From Trichosporon coremiiforme (taxonomy: Eukaryota > Basidiomycota > Tremellomycetes > Trichosporonales > Trichosporonaceae): a stretch of DNA of 64,000 bases. The notes beneath the pieces are model-generated. The model did not search any database. It worked only from the letters and a program-made list of their open reading frames with translations, and was not told the origin of the DNA. The stretch spans positions 732,889 through 796,888 of the forward strand of contig BCJJ01000010.1 in the NCBI GenBank assembly GCA_039545355.1, read 5' to 3'. This document shows positions 36,993-47,351 of this stretch, in pieces (the stretch's first letter is position 1; the number at the start of each line of letters is the position of its first letter). The position numbers and the translations under genes were made by a program.

Positions 36993-37364
36993 ACTGACGA
37001 AACCCCTTGTACCTGTATGAATTTCGCTGTGTCATTATTATTATCAACTATCTGGAAAAGATAAGCTCGTTGCATGCGTCGTTGACCGAGCGCCGAGGCG
37101 GCGGGTTGCATAAATAGCAGTGCAGGTGTAATGATGCATTCCTCTCTTCCCTTCCCCTCCTCTTCAGTACACCGCCCTGAAGAGGCCGCCCGCCGTACGC
37201 TTTACGGCTCCGACTGAAGCCAAGCGCGAGATTTGACTCCGCACCTACGTGGGGGTGGCTTGCTTGTCATTGCCACCTGCGTCACCCGTCACCCTGCCTG
37301 GCCTCCACAGCCTCCACCCACCGCACCACCGACTGGCTTCTGGTCTCCACTCTCCTTCCACATC
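36993..37364. promoter_or_regulatory. Intergenic region upstream of the six-TM protein gene
   Basis: These 372 bp hold the YCG1 3' UTR and the next gene's promoter. A TATA-like ATAAATAG occurs at about 37110, and a pyrimidine-rich tract (37139-37167) follows, as often seen near fungal transcription starts. Confidence 0.45.
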
Positions 37365-39254
37365 ATGCTCGACTTACCATCACCCCCAGATAACCATCCA
37401 TCAAATCACGACGAGGTAGTCCGTTCGCCAGGTCTGACGAGCCTCTACTCCCTCCACCCCTTGCATGGCAGCATGGCCGCTCCACTTTCCCCAGGAGGGG
37501 TTGTCACCGAAACCACGCCCCTAATTGCTTCGACCTACTCTACCGTCGGCGAGTACTTGGAAACCCGGGCCCAGCATATGCTCCAGCAGGCCGCGCGCAA
37601 TGAGCTTCAACTGAATGACCCGGAGGACGTCGACCTGACGCACGAGTTTGCTTCGGCGCTCTACGCTCTGCACATTGTTGAGCGACACGACCGGGCGCGA
37701 GGATCGGCCAGAGCAGCGGCGTACAGGGCCAGCGAGACCGCCCGCGTTAGGACCGATCTCAAGGATTACGCCGTCTGCTGTCTGAACATGGCGATGGCGT
37801 ACATGGGTACTAGTGACGAGGACAAGGACGACAACGATGATGACGTGCTGGTCGTCACGAGGCCATTGGCGCTGAAGCCGGGCAAGGCTACGAACGGTGA
37901 GTCAGGCTGGACAAAAGAGTAAACAGACCCTGGCTGTTACGCCTCCGCGCCTTCCCGGGTTGAACGCCATCGGCCCGTCGGGGCTGGACGCCAGTCGCAG
38001 AGCTGCCGATGGTGCTCTTCTTTCCTTGCGATCGCCCCAGAAGCTGACATCCATGCAGTGGCCGCCTTGCTGTCTCATCATACCACACCGGGAGCAGTCA
38101 TCGAACACCCCCTCGTTCGCGCTTTACTTCCCCGCGCGTGGAGCCGCTCTCGTCGCTCTCGGCAAACGCCGGGGCGCGGTCTGCGGTCGATCCTGGACAG
38201 CGCTGTGACGCCTGCGTATGTTACCCCCACTGTTTCGCACTAACATGCGTCAGCCGCGCCCATTTCGTCGAGCTCTTGGGCCAGCTCGTCTTCATTGCTT
38301 TGACTTTCGCCACGGCTTTGATTCCTGACACCGCCATCGGACCCGACCACTCACTCCCGGTAACAATTGTTTGGTGTGTGTGGGCTTGGTGCAGCTTCCT
38401 GGGCGTAAGTTGATCTTCGTGACCAAGTCGCTAACCATCAGTCGATCGTCGATGCCTTTGCCCGACGTCGCGGCCCGTCATCGACGGCGCATCTGCTGCT
38501 GATGCTCCCTGCTCAGCTCAGTGGCATCTTCATCTTCATCTGGCGCGATCTCGCCGTGTTCCTCCGCCTGCTTGCGATCCCGATGTCAACGCTCGCCATT
38601 GTGCTCCCGAGCTGCCCGAGCCTGCCGTTCTTGACGCCTCAGAAGCTTCTCCCGCTGTCGACTCTCCTGGGAGGGATCCTCGCCCGTGGCGCGAAGGCAA
38701 CCGCGCTGTTGATTCCGCTGTCGCTCGGTCTGTGGGCGATCTACGCGTTTTCGCTGAATGGAAAGGTCTGGGCGGTCATTGAGAGCTCCGGTGATGTCGA
38801 CATCACGGGCAACGGTGATCCGATCGACGTCGGTCGTGCGCCCTTCGAGACCCGTGTCGCGCTTCTGATCACGTTGATCTTAGTGATCGTCCTTAGTGCC
38901 TGTCTCTCGATCATCCGCGCGATGGCCCCTGGCAACGACACGCACGACGGAACGTGGGAGGCGGAGTACGGCGAGGGTATTGCGCACACGGCGCGAAGAG
39001 CGCTTGCCGCCGGTGTCGCCCGCTACCTCCCGGCAAGTGTGGACGCTGCGCCGGCAGCCGTCCCTCTGCCCGTGCCTCTCAACGTCCTCATGCTGCCGTA
39101 CGACTTCTTGAACGGAGCATGGCGGGTCGTCACCCTCGGCAGGGGACACCCCCCCTTCGCCCTCCGCCGAGCGCGAGGATGGATCAGCCTGGGCATCGTT
39201 GCTGCCATGTGCTTGATCATCACTCCCGTCGCTGTCTTGATGCCCAAGTGGTGA
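37365..39254 (+). CDS. Polytopic membrane protein, about six TM segments
   Basis: Four exons: 37365-37896, 38059-38215, 38254-38404 and 38442-39254, 550 aa. I do not recognise the family. The N-terminal ~235 residues are hydrophilic and contain ETTPLI (residues 49-54), which fits the acidic dileucine rule [DE]xxxL[LI] used for vacuolar or lysosomal sorting. Hydrophobic segments follow: around ELLGQLVFIALTFATALI, TIVWCVWAWCSFLG, LSGIFIFIWRDLAVFLRLLA, TALLIPLSLGLWAIYAF, VALLITLILVIVLSACLSII and ISLGIVAAMCLIITPVAVL. It ends shortly after the last one. A later in-frame Met (residue 37) could serve instead. The first intron is long (162 nt) for this window. Role unknown; location in the vacuolar membrane is inference from the dileucine motif. 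Confidence 0.75.
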
Positions 39255-39428
39255 TGATGTTGTAGAAGTCGAAGTCAAGGCCGCTGGCCGTGTTGAACCT
39301 TCGCGTGTATGCTCTAACGTAATTAGACCCTCCTTCAGACAGCCAGCTGCTCACACGTACTTAATGCTAGGAGATGATGCCTGTTGAGTTCTTGCTTAAA
39401 TGGACTACTGACAACTGACTATATACAA

Positions 39429-40647
39429 CTAATTCGGGCTGAGCGTAAAACTCTCACCGTCATTGATCGGCTTGCCCTCCTTGACCTTCGCAACATTGTT
39501 ACGCAAATCCATGACGATGCTGAAGATGGTCTCAGACCCACAAGCGCCATCGCGACAGATGGAGCCCGGGAAGCCCTCCGTGTCCTTAAGCCACGTCCAC
39601 ACCGTGTCGAGCACGTTCTCGTCCTCCTTCAATCCTGACAGGCTCTGAGTCACGAGCTTCGAGATACGAGCAAGGCGCGCCGGCGAGTCGGGCATCTGGT
39701 TCGCGCCCAGCTTGACACCAGGGTGCGACTCGATGTAGTGGTTCGAGTGCACGAGCGCGTCCCACTCGCCGACGTCGAGGTGCCGCACCCGCGCCGTGTC
39801 GATGTAAGACGTCTCGAGCCCGATCGCCTGCGAGCCGTCCGAGATGATGATGTGGCCTGCGGACGCGACGCCGAGCTTCTCCAACCGGCTCGCGAGGAGC
39901 TCGGCCGTTCCGGGAGGCGCGAGGAGCTTGCCTGCTCCGTTGACCTTGCCGTTCGCGTCCCCGTTGACATCTCCGTTAGCGTGCCCGTTCGTCGCTCCGT
40001 TCGCGTGCCCGTTTGCCGTCCCGGCGTGCTTCACGGCCTCCTCCCCAGCCCAGTCGAGAATCTTTCTGAGAGCGATGTGGACGGGGATACGGGAGGAGTC
40101 TACACCAAGCGCCGCAATAGCATTCAACGTCGTGCCCACGCCAGCCGAGAGTCCGATCTTGCCGATGATACCCGCCTCCGTGACAATGCTGAGATCCGGG
40201 CGTCCCTCGCGGTGGATAGTCATCTGGACGATGTTTCCCTTCTGCGCGCCCTTCCAGTCCCAGTTCTGGGACAGAATGCCGTTCCGTGGTCCATGCAGCG
40301 CAAACGCAGTACAGCCGTCCGTGTACAGTCCAAATGCGACTTCGGTGCGCACGTTGAGCGCCAGGATGGTCTCCTTCGACAGCTCGGAGCCGGCCGCCAG
40401 ACCCTCAAGCTCCTCGAGGATCTCGGGGTAGGACTCGCGCAGCAGCGGGAGCCACTCAGCCGCCTTCGTCTCCACCGCGTCCCAGGGAAGCTTGGCCGTC
40501 TCGCGGAAGAAAGCCTGGTAGAACGCGAGCGTGCCGTGCACGCGCGACTTGGCTTGCGTGCCGTGCTGATATCCGATCTAACGTCAGAACTTGGTGATGA
40601 GAGAGCCATACCTCGTAAGGTGTTCCCGAACATTCGATGCGCAGCAT
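39429..40647 (-). CDS. Acyl-CoA:6-APA acyltransferase-like Ntn hydrolase
   Basis: Two exons: 40647-40612 and 40577-39429, 394 aa. The first exon encodes only MLRIECSGTPYE. Splicing creates GTPYEIGYQHG, the classic start of the AAT/C45 peptidase family (penicillin isopenicillin-N acyltransferase). LNVRTEVAFGLYTDGCTAF contains the Gly100-Cys101 pair expected to undergo autocatalytic cleavage, freeing Cys as N-terminal nucleophile; SQNWDWK follows as in the family. Near residues 215-245 an Asn-Gly-rich segment (NGHANGATNGHANG and similar) is inserted and probably forms a flexible loop. Homologues outside penicillin producers are widespread and of uncertain substrate, so antibiotic production is not implied. 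No other beta-lactam biosynthesis gene is in the window. The C-terminus lacks the peroxisomal ARL/SKL-type signal of the Penicillium enzyme. Confidence 0.87.
39930..40022 (-). repeat. Coding Asn-Gly minisatellite
   Basis: An imperfect short repeat encodes alternating NGHA, NGAT, NGDV and NGDA units within the acyltransferase-like gene. It keeps frame, so it expands the protein without breaking it. Confidence 0.75.
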
Positions 40648-41226
40648 TGTCGGTCGTTGTTACTCTGAGCAGGCAGCAGCTGCTCGTCACGGGCCGTCCT
40701 TATATTGAAGAGTGCCCACTTCCGAACGTCGCCTTACCCGCGGTTCGTAGGCTCGGACTTCGCCGATGTAGATACAGTTCAGACGAGTGCTGGTCCCCAA
40801 GAAATGAGAACGAACGGAGGTCTGTTAGACGTCGTGAGTAGCTTTCGGCTGAAGCGAAGCAGTGCTGAAGGCGCAACACCGTCCATGACCCCCATCGTTT
40901 GTGCTCTCCTCATCACCAGAGATCATGATGACATCCCCACCCTAGGGAGGTAGAGATGATCCGTTGAGCCGGAGATCACGTGTTTCGGCCGGAATGTTCC
41001 TGCCACGTGAAGGGGACGCAATGCGCCACTGGTCGAAACGCCGATCGGTGTTAGCCACGTGTATCAATTTCGACACCCAAACTTGTCCAAACTGTCGCGA
41101 CCAACTGCCCAGCCAAAATTTGGTCCCGTCGTGCAGCAGGCAGGCTCACTTGGGTAGGCGGAAACTGAGACGTCTTCTTCATCCTTCAACGTCTACGCAA
41201 AAACCCACCAGGGACCAACACACACC
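40648..41226. promoter_or_regulatory. Divergent promoter region, acyltransferase-like gene / RPS11
   Basis: These 579 bp precede RPS11 on the plus strand. CACGTG lies at 41056-41061. AACTGCC (41103-41109) is followed 6 bp later by AAATTTGGTCCCGTCGTGC (41116-41134), ending 93 bp before the ATG. The same composite element stands upstream of RPL26 at 61865-61897, so I call it a candidate ribosomal-protein promoter element. Confidence 0.6.
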
Positions 41227-42277
41227 ATGGAGACCGAGAAGTACTTCCGCAAGCAGCGCATCTTCAACGCCCAGAAGGCCAAGGGTGAGTCTTTGCGCGC
41301 CGTCCGACCGACACAGAACGACCCTCAACGACTTGGAAACGACTTGGGAGAGAGGGGGAAGATTTGTGTTCGGACAGGACGGCGGAATTGTGATCGCGAG
41401 TAGGGCTGGAATGCTGACGCTGTTCTTCTTCTTCGACTGCCGCGATGATCTCGATCTTCTGCTCGTGTTGTGTATCGAAAATCTGCACATTCGCGCTCTG
41501 TCTACGACGATTCAATGGCTTGAAACTCATTGTTGGAAACTGGACTGGATCTCGAATCTCGACCTCGACTCATTTCTGCTCGGATTCTGCGATGACTTGC
41601 TTGAATTCTCTACTGGATTGTGATCATCACGAACAGGCGGCAAGGTTGCCCCCAAGACCAAGCGCTGGTACAAGGACGTCGGTCTCGGCTTCAAGACCCC
41701 CTCTGGTGAGTTCAACCGCCGGGATGCGCGCAGGTTTTCTTCGAACGAGAAGCGTTGGATACGTGGGAAGGAGCAGGGGAACGCAATTGTGAAGGGCTGC
41801 AGGCATTGGATTGTCGCGGAGTGACCGCTATCGCGATCTTGAGGGCCATCCCAAAGCGCACGCGACTCTGTTCAGACCATGGCCCGTTTCTCTGGAAGGA
41901 AAACCTGCACGCCGGTTCTCGTTCTGTGCCCATGCTAACCATTCGCAGAGGCCATCAACGGCACTTACATCGACAAGAAGTGCCCCTTCACCGGCGAGGT
42001 CTCCATCCGTGGCCGTATCCTCACTGGTGTCGTCCACTCGTCCGGCAAGATGACCAACACCATCATCCTCCGCCGCGAGTACCTCCACTTCATCCCCAAG
42101 TACCGCCGTTACGAGAAGCGCCACAAGAACCTCGCCGCCCACGTCTCCCCCGCGTTCCGTGTCGAGCAGGGTGACACCGTCACCGTCGGTCAGTGCCGTC
42201 CTCTCTCCAAGACTGTCCGTTTCAACGTCCTCCGTGTCGCCAAGAACAAGGCGGCCAAGGGCTTCAACAAGTTCTAA
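41227..42277 (+). CDS. RPS11: 40S ribosomal protein S11 (uS17)
   Basis: Three exons: 41227-41284, 41637-41705 and 41949-42277, 151 aa, near normal length. Family landmarks are [60 protein letters not shown] and [18 protein letters not shown]. Codon use is strongly biased to C-ending codons, as expected for a highly expressed gene. The introns are 352 and 243 nt, much longer than the 34-60 nt usual in this window, which also holds for RPL26. I found no convincing snoRNA in them: a near C-box GCGATGA exists at about 41588, but no well-placed D box pairs with it. Confidence 0.96.
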
Positions 42278-42560
42278 GTTAGCCGGCTTAGGGTACTTGG
42301 TGTAGGTTATGCATTGGCATCTTTGGCGTAGCAATCTAGAGCGATGGATATCTTGACTAATCGGTAGGAGGAAGAGTCAGCGTCAGAGGAGTCTTGTTCT
42401 TGTGCCCAAGTGTCACTATGCGTACATATTGGGGTCCTGCAGTCGCGGGAGAGCTATGGCTACTTTACACTATGGGCTATGACTACACGAGCGCCTGGAT
42501 TAGCGGACACTCCCAGCTGCGGTCGGTCGGTCTCTGCCGCGCGCGCCGCCGAGCGCACCT

Positions 42561-44123
42561 CTACTTGTGCCCACAGCACGAGCTAAGCATCCCGCCGCGG
42601 TGCAGCCCGTGCAGAGCCATGGCGAGGATGCGACACACCTCGCACACGTCGGTGGGCGGCTCGATCGTAGCGGTTTGCGCGGCCGAATCGATGGCAATGA
42701 CCTGCTCGGTCATAGTCTCGCGATCGATGAGCTGCGTCTCATGAACCGTCTTCGTCATCGCAGCAGCCTTCGCGGCGATCGCGATGATGCCAGCCTCGTC
42801 CCGGTTCTCGATCTCCAACTCTTTCGCTGAGTCCTCAGGCTCCTTTGCGGGCTCTTCGGTGACAGGCTCCTCTACGGCAAGCTCCTCGTCCGGGGACTTC
42901 TTCGGAGCGTTCCTGTCAAGCTCAGTTTGGGGTGTCGCAGCGGTGGACAGAGGTGGCGCCAGAGGCTCTTGAGAGGGAGTCAGCGTCCTAGTCTTCAGGA
43001 TGTGGCGCGAGTCAGCCTTCAAGCAGTCCTGGGGCGGCTTCTCGTCCTCGGAGCTCATGTCCTCGACGTGCGCCGCGTACTGCGAATGACAGGGATCAGG
43101 CGTGGCCGACTTCTTCTGCTTGCGCGGCACACGGTTGTTGAACAGCTGATCCAGGAACGCTTCCGCCCTGCTGCTGCAACGACGCTTGGGAGGACGGTCG
43201 TCTTCCTCTAGTGTCGTGTCCGTGTGACTGAGGAACCAGTCAAGACCGCTCTTGAGAGGTTGAGTCACCTCATAATCCGATCCCGTCATAGGGGCAGAGG
43301 GCGACGGACGAACTGCGCCCTTCCTTTTGTCCTTTCGCGCAGGCTGAGCGGAGGGTGGAGTCGGGGGCGGGGTTGCGGGAGTACGGTGCATGTCGGATGG
43401 CGACTCGGACGGGATGGAGATCTTCTTCTGCGGCGGCTGCGTCTTCTCCCTGGCAGATAGCTCGCGCTTCCTGGTCTTCTCGCGCTCCTTTCCTTTCAGA
43501 GACTTGGCTGCCTCGTCGTCTGAACACACCGAGATGAGCTCATCGACTTCCTCGATAGGGGAATTGAACCGCGTGTGGATGGGGAGCGGGAGCTTCGCCC
43601 CACTCCCATGCTTGGACCCCACATTGGCTGTGCTCCAGGTGGGAGCCGTGGTCTTTCCCTTATCAACCGAGGAAGGCGGAGTCGGGAGAGCTTGCGCGTT
43701 ACTGACGTCCACACCAGGCGAGGGAGTGCGCAGATCGACGAACTCAGCGGCGAATGTAGAAGAGTCAGGCTTGCCGTACGACGCTGTGCCGATCATCTTC
43801 CAGCGCCTGTCGTCAGCTAAGGCAGCGGCCCACAAAGCTCACCTGCGGCGGCGCGTGCTCTTCGTCGTCTCCCCCTCGTCCCGCTGCCTTGCCTGCTTCT
43901 CCTGGTTGGATTGTTGAGCCGGTGCTGTGGATGCTCGGACCGCGGGTTGCTTCGGTGGACGACCCCGCTTACGGGTGGATATCCAACCGTCTGTCACACA
44001 TGAGCATCAGAATCGTAATCTCACCTCACGCTGTTGCATCATATGGATCCGGAGAGTCCTATTGTTTTTGAGAGAGCGGCTGCACTCTGAGCAGAGGAGC
44101 CTCGCCGTCTGGATTGTAGCCAT
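42561..44123 (-). CDS. C2H2 zinc-finger / AT-hook protein
   Basis: Three exons: 44123-44030, 43990-43843 and 43806-42561, 495 aa. Near the N-terminus a C-x2-C-x12-H-x4-H finger is visible (CSECSRSLKNN, then RTLRIHMMQQH). The codon for its last His is split by the first intron (C|AC). An AT-hook-like RKRGRPPK follows directly. The rest is mostly disordered, Pro/Ser/Glu-rich, with basic clusters such as RPPKRRCSSR. Near the C-terminus DVCEVCRILAMALHGLHRGG and then SSCCGHK form a second Cys/His cluster. The architecture suggests a nuclear DNA-binding regulator, but I cannot name the family. Frame continuity through both junctions and creation of a perfect finger support the first two exons strongly. 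Confidence 0.75.
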
Positions 44124-45249
44124 TGCTGAGGACGCGGTATGGTTAGTGGAGTGAGTGAATCAAGAAGACTTGGAGCAACGATGTGTCCTTCCTTTGTGAA
44201 GCCTGCCATCAGCCCTTTGGGCGCTCGCTCCTGCTGTCGCCCCGTTGTGCGGGCGGGCGTCTGTGTGCTGTGTGCGAGGAAGGCGACTGTGTGTCGGCAT
44301 AAAAGAGCTTGTACAAGAACTGGCGCGAACGAGATTCACGATGATGCGCCGTGGGAATGAGGACAAGGAAGACATTGTGAATGAGACAACATCGACAAGA
44401 GAGGAGGAAGGAAGACTAGTCGAGATGAGATCGCTTGAGGAAGGCCCGAGTGGAGGTCGTCGGCTGGAACGGCCAAGCCAAGCCCAGGCGACGAGCACGG
44501 TGGTCTGAATGGGTGAATACAGCCCTTTACGTCATGTGGTATGCTCCCTGACTTTGAGTTGTAATGGTCACGTGCGCGCAGATTAGGAATGAAACGACTT
44601 ATTCCTAATCGGCCTGGTATGTTCTATCAAAACGTTATCCGCGGACCGCCGGTCCAGGAGCCCGGTCAGGCAGAATAGGCAGGCCAGACACCCAGACAGG
44701 GGCTCGTGGTCACTGGATCACACTCACTGGACGCTGGGCCTCACCTCCCCTTCTCCCCTTCTACCCTGTCATGGGTTGCAGCTATGACGCTGCTGCATCC
44801 GATGGGAAGGGAAGCTGTGGCCACCAACTGCCTGCGTACCAGCGTATGAGCCGAACAGCCAGCCAGAGTGCGCCAGCAGCATAGTCCCATTCATGAGCCG
44901 ACCCAGTCAGGACACCCAGCCAGTCGCTGTAGATTGCGTGCGATCCTACCGATCCCACCCTCAACCCCCGGACTCCACGGTTCAGGCCATTCAGGCGGCA
45001 TGACCGCTCGCGGCCAGGCCACCTCCCAACCACCCAGCCAGCGTCCGTCCACTGTCCGGTCCCCCACCGTCGATGCATCGCTCTTCTCTCTTTCTCTCCC
45101 TCTTTCTTCCAGCCTCTTCAAGACTACTCAAGAGCAGCACACCCATCACACACAGAGCAAAAACAAGCTCCTCCCTTCCCCCACCACATTACCCAACCTG
45201 CTATCAAGCGCGCACGACTACCTCGCGTTAACCGCCGCGATCGACCAAC
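44124..45249. promoter_or_regulatory. 1.1-kb divergent region with inverted repeat
   Basis: This lies between the zinc-finger gene (-) and the RRM gene (+). It contains a perfect inverted repeat (44581-44610). A CT-rich tract at about 45078-45115 precedes the RRM start, typical of strongly transcribed fungal genes. No coding exon is supportable. Confidence 0.5.
44581..44610. repeat. Perfect 10-bp inverted repeat with 10-nt loop
   Basis: GATTAGGAAT is separated by GAAACGACTT from its exact reverse complement ATTCCTAATC. The symmetry does not extend beyond 10 bp per arm. It could be a dimeric factor's binding site or a cruciform/hairpin. Confidence 0.9.
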
Positions 45250-46941
45250 ATGTCTACCACCACTGAGACCCAGAACAAGAACGGCCAGGACACCGCCGCC
45301 GCTCCCGCCTCTACCGCTACCACTCAGGCTGCTCCCGAGGTTGAGGGCTACAGGGTGAGTTTGAAGCACCATCAGCTTATCAGCGTATCCGCGCATTCCC
45401 GTCTTCCTCCCTGGCCTCCCATCGCACCGGCCAGCGGCGACTCCACGCCGTGTTGTCAAGATGCGTTCTTATCTCGAAATTTCAGTCTGAGCGTCTGTGC
45501 AGTCACATTGCCCTTTACGCTTTGGCCGAGTTCACATTGGTCGGGTCTTCCCCACTGCCGCTTGGGGGAGAGGAAGGTGTGATGCAGGTAAACCGACCGC
45601 ATCTCAAACAGATCGCACTCCCACCACCCACTGCCGCGCCTTGTGCAGCGCCCACTGACTCTCCCCCAGGTCTACGTTGGAAACCTTGCCTTTGCTGCCA
45701 CCGAGGCCGAGGTCCGCGAGCACTTCTCTAAGGTTGGGGGTGAGATGTGAGTCAACAGCCAATCGGTTCCGAGTGATTCCCACTGACAACTGAGCCTCTC
45801 GGTGATCCTCCCCACCCGGTTCAAGAGCCGCCGCCCCGCCGGTTACGCTTTCGTCACGTTCAAGGACGAGACCGACGCCAACAAGGCTGTTGAGACCCTC
45901 AACGAGACCGAGATTGGCGACCGCAAGATCCAGCTCCAGGTCGCCCGCTCGAAGGAGGAGAACGCTGAGCGCAAGGCTGAGATCCTGGCCAAGCGCAAGG
46001 AGGCCGCCGACGCCAAGCGCAAGGAGAACGCTGAGCGCAAGGCCGCGGCCAAGGCGGCCAAGGACGCTGAGAAGGTCGAGACCAGCGCCCAGGCTGGTGG
46101 CGACACGACTGCCGTTGAGTCGGACAAGTCGACGTCCAAGGCCACCAAGTCCAAGAAGAAGAAGGCGACCAAGGTAAGGCCGTGGTTTGCTTTAGACATC
46201 TGATGATAACCAGACCAAGAACAGCGGACGCCGCCGTGGACCTGACGACGACGAGGACACCGCTGTCGAGGACGACAAGGACTCGCCCAAGGCCGCCTCC
46301 AAGAAGAAGGCCCCCAAGGACGCCCGCATCGACGGCGGCGACGAGGAGAAGGAGGCCAAGCCGAAGAAGGAACCCAAGGAGCGCAAGCCCCGCCTTCAGC
46401 TGACTGGCGAGAACTCCAAGGTGAGCGAGCGCGGACCGTGCATGTCATTAACGACTTCAGAACACTGTCTTTGTTGCCAACCTTCCCTTCACCGTGGACG
46501 ACGAGAAGCTTGCCGAGCTGTTTAGCAACCTCTCGATCAAGGTCAAGTCGGCTCACGTCATCAAGGGCATCCGTCGACTCCCCGGTCGTCGCCCCTTCCG
46601 TGGCTCGAAGGGCTTCGGTTTCGTCGAGCTCGATGACCCCTCGCAGCAAGATGAGGCTGTGGAGAAGATCAACGGCTCGAACATTGGCGACCGCAAGGTC
46701 ACTGCCAAGGTCGCCCAGGAGATGAAGCCTATCGAGGAGATCCAGGCTGAGCAGTGAGTCGATTATATTTGTTTGCTGTCTACGTTGCTGACTGCGCAGG
46801 GACAAGAAGGACAAGGAGGAGGCCGCCAAGTCTGGCGGCGCTGCGCCCGCTGCCGCTTCTGCGGAGCCTGCCGCGTCCACTGGTGCGGCTATCCCTACGC
46901 CCGCTGCCGCTGCCACCCCCGCGACCGCGACGGCCGCCTAA
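45250..46941 (+). CDS. Two-RRM RNA-binding protein with charged linker
   Basis: Six exons: 45250-45354, 45670-45746, 45795-46173, 46214-46420, 46461-46753 and 46800-46941, 400 aa. RRM1 has VYVGNLAF (RNP2) and GYAFVTF (RNP1). RRM2 has VFVANLPFTVDDEKLAELF and GFGFVEL. Between them lies a long Lys/Glu/Ala-rich linker with many KRKE repeats. The C-terminus is Ala/Pro-rich. The layout resembles small fungal RRM proteins such as Sbp1 or Rnp24, which bind mRNA or rRNA; the exact orthologue is uncertain. The first intron is long (315 nt) and follows residue 35. Strong C-ending codon bias and the pyrimidine-rich leader point to high expression. Confidence 0.87.
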
Positions 46942-47351
46942 GAGCCTTCTGGGCAGCGAGTATTGTACGTCAGCAGTTAAAACCTGTTGATCCATCATTT
47001 GTATATAGTAAACCAGCATTATCCCGTTCTCTCGGACGTTTGTGAGGGTCTCGCGAGTTTTGTAATACTGCGTTCCATCACCATGAGCATGCAGAGAGAA
47101 TAAACGAGTAACGAGTCGATAGCCGGTCGGTGGCAAGGTGATCGGTAGCATTCGTCATAGGCCAAGCCCAGGGTCGACGCGAATCTCGCAGTGAAGTGGT
47201 GATGTCACGTGTGATGGATCCGGTGGAGGGCTGGTAATCGAGCCAAGCGCCGACCGGTTGTGGTGTTGCCATCGCACACTCTTCTGACACAGACACGAGA
47301 AAGGCACTTTACGACAGCAACTACTCTCTCAACACCGTTGACTCTGAGACC
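46942..47351. promoter_or_regulatory. Intergenic region, RRM gene to KPWE gene
   Basis: These 410 bp hold the RRM 3' UTR and the next promoter. TGATGTCACGTGTGATGG at about 47201-47218 contains a CACGTG E-box overlapping a CRE-like TGATGTCA. No gene is seen. Confidence 0.45.

Noticed and set aside
41560..41640. C/D-box snoRNA in RPS11 intron 1
   Set aside because: A near C box (GCGATGA) exists but no correctly placed CTGA box with a terminal stem was found.
45843..46916. Minus-strand open frame of about 357 codons opposite the RRM gene
   Set aside because: Antisense of strongly C-biased codons in a real gene with two RRMs; no domain of its own.
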